From contig VWPU01013670.1 of assembly GCA_013398955.1 (NCBI GenBank), forward strand, positions 1 to 64,000: DNA of 64,000 nt, in the 5' to 3' direction. How positions within the stretch are numbered: the first letter of the stretch is position 1; every line of letters begins with the position of its first letter. The notes beneath the pieces were generated by a model. The model did not search any database, was not told the origin of the DNA, and worked only from the letters and a program-made list of their open reading frames with translations. Source of the stretch: Callaeas wilsoni. Taxonomy: Eukaryota; Chordata; Aves; Passeriformes; Callaeidae. Of this stretch, positions 47,901 through 60,663 are shown one piece after another. Made by a program: the position numbers and the translations under genes.

Positions 47901-49787
47901 TACTGAGGTTGCTTGCCTGGGAAAAGGCTGTATTTAACATAAGAATCTCCACTTGTGCAATGAAAATTAGCTTTGTACCTGGCAAAATAAATGGTTATTA
48001 CTGTTACAAACATGTTATTTTCTGGGAGAACACAGAGGAAGGAGTCCTGGAAATCCTCCACAGATCAAAACAGATATAGCTTTTGGGTGTCATTTTCTTA
48101 TCAGTGAGAAACTCCTTGCTATGCTGCAAGCAGAGCTGAAAAAGTGCCCTTAGCTGATCGGCTGTGTTTCTAAGTACTGCATAGCAATCAAATTTTGCCT
48201 TTCACTCAGATGTAATGGACATAAATAATTTTAACTCTTACTAGATTTGCTCCTGTTGGTTGTGGTCTTGTTCTGGCAAACTTGTCGAGTTTAATACGAA
48301 TTTAAATATTTAAGTACAATTTCTGGTTGAAGTTGCTCTGTGTTTGGCTCTAAAAAACCTGTGGTCTTGGAGAATTAATTGCCTATGAAGTAACCAAAGT
48401 AAAACAGGCGAAGGCACCAGATACAGAAATATCAGGGTTTATATACATCTTTTTTCCTTTAAGGCAGAAATAAAAATGGGTTTTATCTTGAACAGCTTTC
48501 CTTCCAACTAAAGAAAGTATAAATGTTACAATGTGAATTAGGAAAAGTGCATTTCCCTTAAGAAATACAACTATGACTTGCTCAAACCCAGAGCTGCACA
48601 GAATGAAATCTTTAGCATTGCAAGCAGAGTAGAAGGGTCACCTCTCCAAAATACTGCCTTTCAGTCCATCAGTTCTATTTTGTAAGAAGGAAGAAATATG
48701 CTGCAGTGAAATGTTTCTTTTCTTTACCTACAAGCTCCTTTAGAGTTTACCAATTGATATTAAGTATAATTATTTTTTAAAATTTTCTTCTGCTTTTATT
48801 TTTTAGTAAGGCATACAGATATTAGTATCATCATGCCAGAAGGCTGTGCTTGTATGTCAGCTTACACAATGTTGTATCCCAAAAATGAGACAGTAGTCTG
48901 AATATTCATGTCGAGAGACCTTATGCATACCATGTGAATATTTTTTTTAATATACTTTTTTAAAAACTAGCAAAAGCTAGGAATATGAAGTCTTTTGGAG
49001 CACAGGTAAACATACAAGCAGCAAGAGGTAAAAATGCAAGAGCGAGATGGAGCATTTTCTTCCCTCAGCTGCCTCAAAAATCCAGGAGTCACGAGGGTTT
49101 TTCTTTGCCAACTCACCTGTCTTGTAGATCTGCTTGGCTGGACTTGTCTGGGAATTGTCTTGATGTAAAGATGAAGTTTGCTCAGTGAATCTAGAATGTG
49201 GTCAGTAAATTGTGGGATATGTGCTGTGTGTGCTGCTTCCTGCTAATTTTTTTCTCTGAAGTCAAGCGATCTGTGGTGAAAGCCTGTGTTTCTTTATACA
49301 GACCTGCCACTGCCTCACAGCTTCATGCTGCTACAAATCATGCACGAATGAATGGCTCTGCAAACATCAAGAACTTTAAGATGCTGAGAATACGTATGTA
49401 AGTTTATTACCCATGTTAAGAAACAATGTTGAAAGCATTTCCTAAATACTCAATGTGGTCATCAAGCAGACACGAAGGCCATGTTACTCCAAAACTGTGC
49501 AGTTGCGTGGTAAACAGGGATGGTTCTGAAGCATCAGGGTGCCTAGTGATGCTGTAGGCTTTAATGACAATACTTGCATGAGTGGGCATCCAGAAACTTG
49601 TTACAAGACACTGAAGTGTACTGCTTGAGATCTCAACTTTCCTCTGTCTTCCGACGTGGTCAGCAAAATAATGTAACTCTTTAGATCCCGGTCTCAGAAA
49701 TCATATGCCTCTTCCTCCAACACCACAGGTTAAACACCACAGACTCCTGCAATTTCTTGATTAGAGCTTGCAATTAGCTAATATACG
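44986..49787. other. Unique AT-rich sequence, no gene seen
   Basis: Nothing recognised beyond an 11-bp tandem duplication (gtgagatgaagtgagatgaag, about 47799-47819) and A/T homopolymers. I see no convincing exon or RNA gene. Confidence 0.45.
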
Positions 49788-49812
49788 CACAGAGGCTACC
49801 ACCTCTGTGGTA
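49788..49812. repeat. Overlapping alternative hairpins
   Basis: cacagagg (49788-49795) pairs perfectly with cctctgtg (49802-49809) around a 6-base loop. Overlapping it, taccac (49797-49802) pairs with gtggta (49807-49812) around a 4-base loop. The two stems are mutually exclusive. Confidence 0.7.
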
Positions 49813-51959
49813 TAGGGGCGAAGAACTCAGTTTTGCAACTAAGTGATCACAGCCTCCACCTTAGATCCCACTCAAGCCTCGATTGTACCTTAAACAACCA
49901 GTAAAACTCAAAAGTCAGCACAAAGCATTTAAATTTCTTCATTAAAGGATGTCAACAACCTTGCTTAGCAAAACTTATAGAGTTGTAAATATTTGTGTGC
50001 ATATGTGTGTTCTTCCAAGCAGCCCATGAATCATTCAGTAACTACAAAAGGCCAGGTGTAATCGGTGGCATATAAAAATACGATATTTAGAATAAGAATT
50101 TTTTTTAAACTTCAAATCCATTCAGAAGGTATGTGGGTTTTATGGGCTGGCATGGTGATAGGAGGGTTTGGGAAACACCCTGAAGGCCATATAAGAGCTT
50201 GCATTCTAGATGGAGAATTGTTGAATTGTTGTCTTTCTCAGTGTCTATGTGAAAAAATAAAAATATATTTGTTTGAAAAACAGATAATTTTTTTTACCTT
50301 TTATTTCCTGAGTTAGATGAATTAGGCCTGCAATTAGATGCCAAGTGAGGTAAGCCCTTGGCTTTGCACAATAGAACAAAATTCCTAAAAGTTCTTGTAG
50401 TGATGAGCTTGGATTGATCAGAAGTTGCCCCAGATTCTTCTATACTTCTCTGAGAGTAAAAATCTTCTTGGCTTGTTTCCATGTGGTTTCAGTTTTTAAT
50501 AATAACATGCCTCTCCATATTCACCCAAATCTCCAATGGCAATTTCAGCACGTCTGCAAGATTAAACAAAAAATGTCAACTAACATCTGTTCCTGTATAA
50601 ACTCATAAATACGAGAATAATCAATAGTTAGGTACACAGAGTTATAAATGTCATCACTCCACACTCACGGCTCTCAGACTCCTAATGGGGGAGCTTGCAA
50701 AGATCAAACCTTTTCATGCTCCAAACAACTGGGATTACACTGCCTGTGTTGCCAAGAGTATTAAACAAACAGGCAATTCCAGTGTTGTTGTAAGAGGCTT
50801 TCATTGATTTGTCAATTTATTATTTGTTAATGAACTGGTGGTTAAAAAATGAATAAACAACTCCCGACACTCATCCTTGAAAATACTAATGAAATTTAAG
50901 CTGTTCCCAGAAGGAGTACCTTCTGAAGCCTTTCTGTGATTAGCAATTAGGGAGTATGCTAAACTGCATTAATAGGAATAAATTAGTAAAATTAATAAAT
51001 CCACACAGCTTTTTTTTTTTCTTAAGTAGTGGAAATGCCAAGATTGGAACAATGCTTGGTTTACCATAGGGCAACAGGATGATCCCATTGGTCAGTCAAG
51101 TGAAATTTGTCACAGAAAAAATAAACAGAAGAGCTGGTTGCTCTTCTTTAATAAAGAATTAAAGGTGAAGAGTGTTATTCATGACAATTAAGATAATATT
51201 TTTTACAAAGAAACCTAATTCTCTAATGAGACAGAAAAACAGGTTAATAAAGGCAGCTATGTGGATACAATGTATTGGAGACTTTATAGAGGACAAGATA
51301 ATATCACAGCTAAAAATTCTGCACATGTAATGAAAAAAACAGGTAACTCACAGATCTTGGAAAGAAATCATTAATAAAAACAAGAATCAAAGTGTAATAT
51401 TTCCAATAGAATTTTTCAGAGATCAGAAGTCTCTGCTAGAAAATAGTTTTGTCCTAATGCAGGAAAAAATATGGCACTAAAATAATTTTAATTCTGCCTT
51501 GGAAATTCTATGTTAAAAAGGCAATTGCCATCAAGAGGATAAAGCAACCTCTTTAGCATCACGTAACTGCAGCTCTTGAGTAAGCTAAACCTGGTACAAG
51601 TAAATTCAAAGTGGAGGTAAGACAGATACTTTCAAGAGAGCAAATGAACAAATATTGAAGCAACCAGTGATGAGAGAGAACAATTTTTCAACAACAACAA
51701 AAAAATACACTCAATAAAGAAGAAGTAATTATAAACAAGGAAAAAAAATGACCTGTGGTATATAGAAAGCCAGGCTAACATTTCTAATGATCCTTTTAGC
51801 TTCAGAATCCATCATACTAGTCATCTACTTTCTATCTATATACAGAGACAGTTTTTCTTTTCTTTAAGTAGACCAAATTTTTTATTTTACACCTTTCCTC
51901 TCAATCTGGAAGTAAACCTCCTGAAAGGCTTCCTGGAAGGTATAGGAGACAAGTTTTTA
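49813..51959. other. Unique sequence, no gene seen
   Basis: AT-rich with scattered homopolymers (T tract near 51010). A hydrophilic 62-codon minus-strand frame at 50294-50482 has no recognised family and no acceptor. Confidence 0.45.
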
Positions 51960-52035
51960 CTCATTTGAAAAATGGGGAAAGAGGAACGTCTCATTTTGCA
52001 GACTCAAGGTCACACAGCATATGAAAAGTACGTAA
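51960..52035 (+). mobile_element. Possible MIR-like (CORE-SINE) fragment
   Basis: The phrases 'aaaaatggggaaagagg', 'cattttgcagactcaaggtcacacagc' and 'atatgaaaag' resemble the MIR 3' half '...ccattttacag...gcccaaggtcacacagctagtaag'. 'aaggtcacacagc' is the most telling word. The fragment is short and diverged. Confidence 0.4.
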
Positions 52036-52465
52036 TGGTATTGGTTTCATTTAGTAGTAATGGAATTCATGGCATTTATAGCCATGTTATCACCATTCTT
52101 TTTCTCACAAAATTGAAATATTTGCAATGTTTTCTAACTTCAATTCAACTTTGCTGTTGATTACACTTCATGGAATATGTATATTTCTGTTTCCAGAAAA
52201 ATTCAAAAGCTAGAGCAACAAAAAGGGGAAAAAAAATCACAAGTAATTGGAACAGCTGCTCTTTAGTTCTAGAAAAAGAAAACATGAATAAAGCTACTAC
52301 AAAGTGTATTTTACTCTTGGATCATTTGATCTTTTATGACCAGTTGGTCTATACTTCCCTGTGATAATGAATACCTAGTCTACCTTTGCTGCTCATAGAA
52401 ATTGCAAGCAAGTTTCAAGAAAGTTGTGAAATAACTTGTGCATCCCTATTTGACTTTTCTTGTAG

Positions 52466-52584
52466 AGAGCTCCACTGTGATAGTTCGTGTCTGTAATAAT
52501 ATTTATGTCGGTGTGGAGCAATTCAGGATCAAGGTCCCTGAAGAGCTTATGCATATAACTATTGCAAAGTCAGTACAACCCTTT
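52466..52584 (+). other. Exon-like segment with acceptor and donor, unknown product
   Basis: A pyrimidine-rich acceptor (tttgacttttcttgtag, AG ending at 52465) precedes 119 bases open in one frame. The segment ends at a GTAAGC donor (GT at 52585-52586). The frame gives S-S-T-V-I-V-R-V-C-N-N-I-Y-V-G-V-E-Q-F-R-I-K-V-P, a beta-strand-like pattern, but I recognise no family. Chance acceptor/donor pairs are frequent in 64 kb, so the confidence is low. Confidence 0.2.
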
Positions 52585-55439
52585 GTAAGCCCGCCAAGAA
52601 AAGCTACATGCATATATTAGAGTTTCTTCCAATACACTTTCCTTTACTTCCATCTTTTCATTACCATTATTAATACATAAATTATATAACAGTAGCAGAA
52701 CTATATCCTCTATTTAAGAGAAGCATTCATATGCACACATCCAGTACATTTCAATTTAGAGTTTTTGCTGAATATCTAAGTTATTGTTATTGTATGCATG
52801 CCTTTCATTTACTAAGAGTGTTGTCTGTTTTTCTGTAAATATAGATACTATTGGCAGGAAAAAGAAAACAGTCAGACCAGGGGTTTTCTGGAGTGGAATT
52901 AATTTCTTCTTCCCTGAATGTAGTGTTTTCAGACTAGACAGAAACTGAAGGGCTCCAGAGCATCATTTTCTCAGTTGGCTGGACACAGAAAGCTGAAAAA
53001 TTAATTTAATGTCTTTGACTTGCAACCCTCTTAGATTGCTGTGAGCCATAAAGACAAGATGTTTATGTTATTTATGGTTAAAAAACACACCTCCCACACC
53101 AAAAGCTGCATATTTTAGATGGTCTGGAACAACTTATTACTAAGTAGCGAACAACATAGAAAATAGATTACCACTGCTTTATCAGTTTCAATATGGTAAG
53201 GCTGTCTTTCTACGGCCTAGACATTTTACCCTGAAATTTCTTGGCTTTAGCTATTTGGAACACATACCTCTAAGAAAAAGAACAAAACTTGCTCCCTGAG
53301 CCATGGTCTCCCACTGTTGACTCAGGAGACCCTGGACTGCCTCTCTTACTGCCACTGACCAATATTGTATTTTATGGGCTAGCATCCACCACGAATATAT
53401 GGAGTACCTGTGGAAAAATCATACTAGACAGAACAAAATATCGTGTCCAGCAGAAAGTGCAGGACTAATTTTGATCAGACCTGAACATTTAGCTAACAAG
53501 ATCTCTATAAATCCCTTCAGTGAAAAGCCTTTCTTATCTGTCCCCCTCTAGACAGAAATGCAGATGTTTTACTGTCTGAAATGTACTTTCTGCTCTTGGC
53601 AGTCTGTGATGGATTGCAATGTGCTTTTCTCCAGACGTACTATGATGATCAGTGAATTATGGTCTTCCTTTATAAAAGAGGTCTGAAAAAAAAATCACTT
53701 AAACTATCGGAGTATTAGTTACCATTTGATCCTGAAACATCGGATATATTCATTCCTAGATATTTTCTCCCAGAGACTTCTGTTATATGTTCTGTAAAGG
53801 GTACAAGATTGAAATAGGCTGATCATATGGGAAACTGAAGTCTGTGACTGAAGTTTAGGAAAAAAAGAACAATAATGCACTAAGATAAAATTAAGAATTT
53901 GTGAAAGAATATTATTAAAATTAATTTTATTATAAATATCTGCTAATATGAAAATTAATTGAGAATTTTCAGAATCAGCCTTAAGGTTGGAACTGAAGAA
54001 AAGTGCTACTTACAGCTCCTCAGGAATGATGAAAATTTCATGGATAACCTAATGTAAAGCTATGCAAAACTGTTCTAAGGGTATGATCTGACTAATCCAG
54101 TATTAATTGCATTTGCAACTAATGTACTCATGATAATAAGCAAAAAAGAGTTTTTCATCTCCATGAGCCTTAGTTCTCCACCACTGTACTCATCACACAG
54201 AGGTTTTGATGCAGGTTTTGATTACTCCAGGCCCTTTCACAGGTAATAGATTGTTGCTGTAACCTAAAGAGAGATTTTAAAAAGTAAACCTACTTTTTTT
54301 AGTTTTTCACTGCTTCAGCCTTAGGATGCATCTCAGGGCCTGGGAATGTCAGGCACTTCAGAAAGGAGCTATTCAGCAAGAATGGACCCTGTACTGAAGA
54401 ACAAGAAATATGGAGGAAAGGTTCTGTTTTGAAATCCCAGCTCTGTGGAGCTGGGATGCTTGATCTAGAACTATCAGGATGTGTTTTTGAGACCCCTCAG
54501 CCTGCAGTTTTACGCTAAAGCTGTAATCTTGAACCATTCTTTTGAAGAAAAGAGCAAATATGTTTTCTTTTAAAATCCATATGAAGGTGGGTGGCTGCCT
54601 GCCTTCTTACACAATGACATAATGGATTGGATGATTACCTGCAGAGGAAAAGACCTGTTTCAACCAGAGGGTGGCTAAACCCACGGCTCAGACCAGGTGA
54701 AAGAGTGCCTTGCAGCTAAATGACTGGCTTCTCTTAAAATTTTGCTTTCCTGAAAAAACAGGACAATTCAAAATTCACAGGAACAAGAAAGAGAAAAAAA
54801 GGCAAGCCATAATGTCTCTGTAGCCCAATGGCCAGTATATTCAGCTAGAGGACACATGTTGCATTTCTGTAGGATATTAACATCTAGAGCAGTAAGGTTG
54901 CAAAGCTTATTTCTTAAAAGAAAGAAATCTAAAATTCAAAAGTAGAGATCTTATTTTTGCAATGCTAATAATTCTGTATATAATTTTTGGTCTTAAACCT
55001 ATGGATTTTGAGATGAGAAGTGGTGTGTTTATATTCATGTTCAGAGATAAAAATATAGTGATATAGTAGTTGAAGTGGTACAACGAAAATGAAAAGGAAG
55101 AACCTAAGCAGTTATGGGTTTAGATTCACACCTTTCATTTTCACTGCTTTAGGTCAAGAATCAGTGTCAGCTGGACAATTACTTATGTAAGAGCAACCAG
55201 TGGAGATTAAATCAAGTATCTGGGAAAAGGAAGCTATAAATCTTGTCAGCTCAATTGAAAGTCACTACTTGTGCCTCCGGTGGTTTTAGTCGGTTGCATT
55301 TTCTGTGCTTTAGACAAACCACTGTTCATTAGTTTATATTAGTAAGCTGTTGAGCAGTTCATGTGTTTTCTTGCTACAAGCTGGTGTGATTCGATAGCAG
55401 GAAGGACACTTACAGTGAAAACATGATGTGATGAAAGAA

Positions 55440-55477
55440 AGATGTTTGTTACCTCTGAAGATGTTTGTTACCTCTGA
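55440..55477. repeat. Exact 19-bp tandem duplication
   Basis: agatgtttgttacctctga occurs twice back to back (55440-55458 and 55459-55477) with no mismatch, implying a recent slippage event. Confidence 0.95.
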
Positions 55478-56927
55478 AGTCTAAAACTTAGCAGAGTTTT
55501 ATTGTGGCACCTAGCATTGGAGATAAGCAAGCTGGTTTGTGGTAGAATACTATGAGCTTGGGTAGGGTTTTTGTTGTATCATGTACAAAAGGCAAAATCC
55601 TAGTTTTGCCTCTCCTAACGTTTATGTCAAAATGATCACAAAAGCAGAACTTTTTTTTTTTTTAAAAGGGTGCATAGCATGGTCTTCAGAATAATAAACC
55701 TCCATGCCTCAGCTATCATATATTAGTTGCATGTGTTTTCTTCACGTTAAAAAACATAATCCTAAAGGCTAGTTACTTTTGCTTGTAACCTGTCATCAGC
55801 CTGAGATGTGTGCTCCTCTCAGAGTTAGATACTTTCTTCTGTAAACATGTAGCTTCAGCTTCTGTTTTTATGGGAGGATAAGGAGATTTGTTAGTAAAAC
55901 TCTATGCAGGACTTTGAAAGTGTAAAATAAATGTTTAAATGTCCAATACTTCAGTTGGTCAAAACAGCTACAGTCTCCTTTTCAAATGAAGTGTTGCCCC
56001 TCTTCTTCATATCCAGCCAGTATTGTTTTGCTGCAAGTGCTTCAAGATGCACAAGATGCAATGTATAAGTAGGAAAACATGATGTAGATATAAGTCTAGA
56101 TCCAATAGGTGACTATTTGAATCTATCTGTAGTTTTAAGTGGGTGCATTACTTTGTCAGGTAAGGATATCCCTCGTCCTTGATATTATTTAATTTGGCCT
56201 TAAGCATTTTCTCTGAATGAAAAATATTCATTTACAAATGAATTTCAGGGGAGTCATGGGACTTGCATATTAAAAAACACCCACAACCCTTTTTTCTCCT
56301 GCTAACAGGCATGACTACACATTGCAGGATGAGATTAATTAATGTGTCCTTGAATTACCTGCTAATGCTTAGTAGAAACAAGTAAAATCCATTTTTAAAA
56401 CTGTGCACCCCCAAACTTCATAAAAAATGAAGAAAAAACTACCCCTCTCCCCCCCAGATTAGTGTTTTTAAAACTAAAAGCCACATTTAAAAAAAATTCC
56501 TTTACACTTAATACTGGTACTTCATCAGATGTCTATTTATATTAAGACACAACTTTGCCACCATTTAAAGTGAAACTTGCTCTATATGTCTATTACTGAT
56601 ACCAGCAGAAATATTGAAATTAAGAGGTAGATAAGCTACTTGAAAATGTGTTCATAAAATTCAGTAATGATGGTGTTCTCTCATCAGGCTTGCTGCTCTC
56701 TTCACCCTCATTATCTTTTTCTTTAGTGTTATGTGGAATGGAAAACATACACATCCTTTCAGCATTGCAAAGAAAAAGCAGAAAGCAGAAGGAGAATCAT
56801 GCTTTCTGTATCTTAATGCAAACTCTGTTTTCCTAGAAATTGATATTTTTCCATAGTTTTTCATACAGAACAGTTTTTCAAGTAATTTGAAAGATTAATA
56901 TTGAAGAATTAGTAAGGAATATATAAC

Positions 56928-57266
56928 TTAGTCTTTTTCTGACATTCTCTCCATCTTCATAGCTTTTGATGGTGGGATTTCTTCATCCATCCATGCTGTG
57001 GAGATATCATTAATTTTCTGTAACACATGTTGAACATCTCTAGACTGCTGTTCCATAGACTTTGCACTATATTGTGAAATTTATTCCAGTGATGCTGTGA
57101 CTCTCACTTGCATATCCATCCTTTCAGGTTTTTCTACTAAGAGTAATGGTTCACAGTGTTTAAAATATTAAAAACTGCTTTTAAAATTTGGATCAATAAC
57201 TTTATGGGAGAGAAATTGCTTCTCCATCTCAAATTCCCGCACAAGAACTGTTCCTGAGAACTTCAC
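56928..57266 (-). pseudogene. Protein-like decayed frame, identity unknown
   Basis: On the minus strand one frame reads about 110 codons with only two internal stops (TAA at 57168-57170 and TAA at 57081-57083) before a final TAA at 56928-56930. The translation looks protein-like: V-R-E-F-E-M-E-K-Q-F-L-S-H-K-V, then E-K-P-E-R-M-D-M-Q-V-R-V, then a helical Gln/Glu-rich end M-E-Q-Q-S-R-D-V-Q-H-V-L-Q-K-I. The sequence just upstream, in another frame, is Cys-rich (C-x2-C-x-C...C-x2-C-H, about 57334-57267 downward), which would fit a frameshift. It might be a relic of a gene or transposase; I cannot name it, and chance remains possible. Confidence 0.25.
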
Positions 57267-57769
57267 TCAAATAATTCATGACAGCTCTGACAAGAAGATT
57301 CACAGTTATCGCCTACATCACAGGAACAATAGAAACACATTTGATCATATCGCTTTTGTTCTATTGTTCATCTATCACACAGATCTATTTTATTTGCAGC
57401 TGACAAGGGGGGAAAAAACCCCACCCAAAACTTGAGTAACTTGAAGTTTCCAAGCGAAAAGGAGGGTGAAATAAAACTGCTGTGTTAGTGGTCCAGTGGT
57501 CACAGCCTTTTCAGAACATATGTGAGGCAAAATCAACCCTCTCAGCACTGCAAAAGAGCAAGTGGTAAGGTCAGGTGTTTAATGAGTGAGGTAAAGGAAG
57601 CAGTGCAGGTGGTGAGAGACACTAGGGGAACTATTAAACTGATGGAGTCATAATACGGGTTAACACAATTCTACAACATTTTAGAAAAGATTCTCTGCTG
57701 CACTCTGTGATATTCAGTTTAGAAACCAGGAAATGAAAGGCTAAGAAAGGATGTATCTATATATACACC

Positions 57770-58066
57770 AGGACTGTTATTACTGGGGAGGATAAAGAGC
57801 TATTACAGTTAAAAGGCAACACTGGCACAGTTACGAATGGTTATAAACTTGAGCTGAATACATCTAGTCTGAGAATTAGAAGAATTTTTCTAACCATCAG
57901 TGTAGTGGAACCACTTCTTAGTGCAAACACCGGAAATATAAGCCTGAGCTAGATTTTACAAGAAACTCTACTAAGTGTATTTCTGGGATTATAACCCTGA
58001 AAGAGGATTTGAATTGATGATGTGAGGAGCACCCTTTGAATCCTTAACTTTTAATTCCATGAGAAA
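57770..58066 (+). mobile_element. Ancient CR1 LINE 3' end
   Basis: The landmarks 'acttgagctgaatacatctagtc', 'agaattagaagaatttttctaacc', 'cagtgtagtggaacc' and finally 'gatgatgtgaggagcaccctttgaatcc' with 'taattccatga' follow the CR1 3' UTR order ('..taggaaaaacttc..actgtgagggtgg...gatgacctgaggtcccttcca..attctatga'). Many substitutions and indels indicate an old copy. Confidence 0.65.
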
Positions 58067-58369
58067 TAATGGAGATACTCCCTGTGACCACATGAGAAGA
58101 GCTCTGGATAGGCAAATTCTGTGGAATAGCTACAGGAAAAAAAATTATTCTGTTCTTTTCCAGCTAAATCCTAGAAGATTTTAAATTTATGCCATTGCTA
58201 CTAATTCAGGTCAATTCTTAAAATTCAGGTCTGCTGGAATCCTGTAATCCTTTCTGACTGCTAAATTTCTCCAGTGCCCGTCGTGCCGTGTGTTAGCAGA
58301 GTGCCCTTGTGGTGGCAGAGGTCATCCACCTCTGTGGTGGTGCTGTTACAATGAGGTCATCAGGTGGCT
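58067..58369. other. Short unassigned gap between two CR1 fragments
   Basis: It contains a somewhat GC-richer part (58270-58360) with the hairpin-like 'cagaggtcatccacctctg' at about 58316-58334. No gene is seen. Confidence 0.4.
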
Positions 58370-58625
58370 TGTAAGGAGATGCAGGGGGAGGACAGGGAAT
58401 CTCAATGCAGCCTTCCAGGTTCTGGTGGGAAATTACAGCGAAAGCAGAGGCAGACTCGTCTCTGGGGTGCAGAGCAATAGGGCAAGCAGCAGCCAAAGGT
58501 CACAAGCAAGGGAAGAAAGTCAGTTTCATTAAGAAATGCAAATGGTTTCTCACAGAGACTGGAATCTCCATCCTAAGATATTCTCAAAACTAAGCTGAAC
58601 AATGCCATGAACAAACATCTCTAAT
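58370..58625 (+). mobile_element. CR1 LINE 3' UTR fragment
   Basis: The phrases 'ggcagactcgtctctggggtgcagagcaatagggcaagcagc' (58450-58490), 'tttcattaagaaatgcaaatgg' and 'actggaatctccatcctaagatattctcaaaac' correspond in order to CR1 '..atcttgtctctgggtgccgagtgacaggacaagagg..' and '..ggagtctccatccttggagatattcaaaacc'. It lacks the terminal tail. It belongs to a different, less diverged subfamily than the copy just upstream. Confidence 0.75.
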
Positions 58626-60663
58626 TTGGAATTATCTCCACTCTGAGTAGGAGTTAGAGGTTCCTTTCAGATTACATTTTTTTGATTGACACTGAGAATT
58701 GTTCACAAATTAATTTCTACTATGATTTTTCCAGGTGTACTTCAGATGCCTAACTTAAAACATGTAATGATATTTCTAGATGCACATTTAAAATGCCATT
58801 TTTTAGAAGCTTGCCTTCTTCCCATTAGGCCTAGTAATTTTCTATCTGCTAAGTAAACATCTTACTGTAGATAATTCAGCTAAGAGGCAAGCGTTAGAAG
58901 AACTTTCTGGCTGAGCTTAGTAAGATTACACCAAATAAGCTTCTTGGTGACTTTTAAGATTTGTTTATCTTCTTAGATGGTGTTCAGAATGCTTTTAAAA
59001 GGTACAAAAATGCTCAGTCTCCACATTACTAGATGGATGCAAGACAGCTGTTGAAATACTTGAAAAACTAACATCCTATTTTAGGAGTCTGTTAACTCAT
59101 TTCAGTGTTAGATATTATAATGTGATAAAAACTCCCACAAAACCAAATCCACAAGAATCTTAATTTTTTAAAAAAGGGCTAGTTGGTGTCCTTTTAATGA
59201 AAGGAGATTATGACACTAACAACAGCTTTTCTAGGAGTACCTTGCCTAAAAGTCTTCCATTTTCCTTCCTCTGGCTCCATATCATGGCAAACCTATTTTA
59301 TTAATTGCTCTTGTGTCTCATAAGGATAGTTGTAAACCCACATTGTCTTGGGTTTGAACTTTAAGATTGTGCAAAATGATAGATAGAAATAATAAAGTGT
59401 GAAAAATGGGTATATCCAGGTTCTCCAAAATACTGTCACTACTTGTCATTACTGAGTTATGTGTACTGTAAGTATTTAAGTGTGTTGCAATAACTTACGT
59501 TTTTCCCTCCTAGAAAAATCTGCAACCTAGTGACATTAATCACCCACTAACTTTTGTAGAAGTTAAAATCAGATTTTGAATGTGGTGAGTACCATATTCC
59601 AATGATTTCACATTTCATTTGCATTTCCTAGGACATACACAAGTTAATTGGACTTGCCTCATAATGGTTCATCAGTTACTTTTCTCTTCTTAACTACTCT
59701 AAACAGTGCAAACCTGGTAAATATGTGCATTGTTGCACATTGTGAGATTTCTTTTCTCTGCTACTTAACTCACAAAATGGAAAATGCTTCCTCAAAGTAA
59801 AGTCATTCTACTTTATTCACCATCAAACCATGTAGTGTACTAGGTTTATTGCCTTTTCAAACCTGATTTCTTCACAATTTCAATAAAGTTACTAGATTGA
59901 AAAGTGTAGTATATAAACAGAATTTCTTCAAATTAGCAAAAATCCAGGAAACTTATCCCTCCTTCAGAAGGAAAAGCTGTTGCCTACATAAAGTAAGTAT
60001 TAATCAGCAGAAAGTGTTGTAAGCAAAATTTTCCTTGCCACCTACTCAGGGTTAGAATCCATGTCATTTAGCCTGATATTGTCCAAAACTTGACATTGCT
60101 CTTACTTTGTAGGTACGAAATTCTGTGTATGTTTGAAGAAATTAAATTAAGGAAGGTATTATTAAATTATACTGAATGTTTCTGAGAGTATCTCAATGAG
60201 ATCAAAGAAAATTGAAAGTAGGTTTGTTCTTTTCTCTGTATGACAGATCAGTAATGGAAACTAAAGGAGGAAATGGATTAAGGTAGTGGAAATGGGATGA
60301 CATAATTTTCTGAAGTCGGTAACCTGGTTCTGCTTTCAGCATCCAGGTGTATATCTTCTGAGCCTTCAATCAGTTCACTTGGGAGTGTGCAAAGCATGGA
60401 TTTCACCATGCTCTTCTACTTTGGCTTGGATGTTTAGATGCACTTCAACACAAAAAGTCATTTCACATGACTTGCAGAATGGCAAAAATAAACTGCCTGA
60501 TAATTGCAATGATGGGAGAAATTCTGCTGAGTTAATTTGAAGCCAAACTATCTAAACATATTCAACATATGCTTTGTGTTTCAATTTTGTTTTCTGGGTT
60601 AAAATTTAAGTAAAAACTAATAGCATAGTGCTTGTCTATTAAATATAAAGTTCTATGAGTAGT
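58626..60663. other. Unique AT-rich sequence, no gene seen
   Basis: I recognise no repeats, exons or RNA genes here. Confidence 0.45.

Larger units (their letters stand above)
52036..57769. other. Mostly unique sequence with weak coding-like islands
   Basis: It contains an exon-like segment (52466-52584), a 19-bp exact duplication and a protein-like decayed frame on the minus strand (56928-57266), each listed separately. Otherwise it is AT-rich unique sequence; T tract near 55651-55664. Confidence 0.4.
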
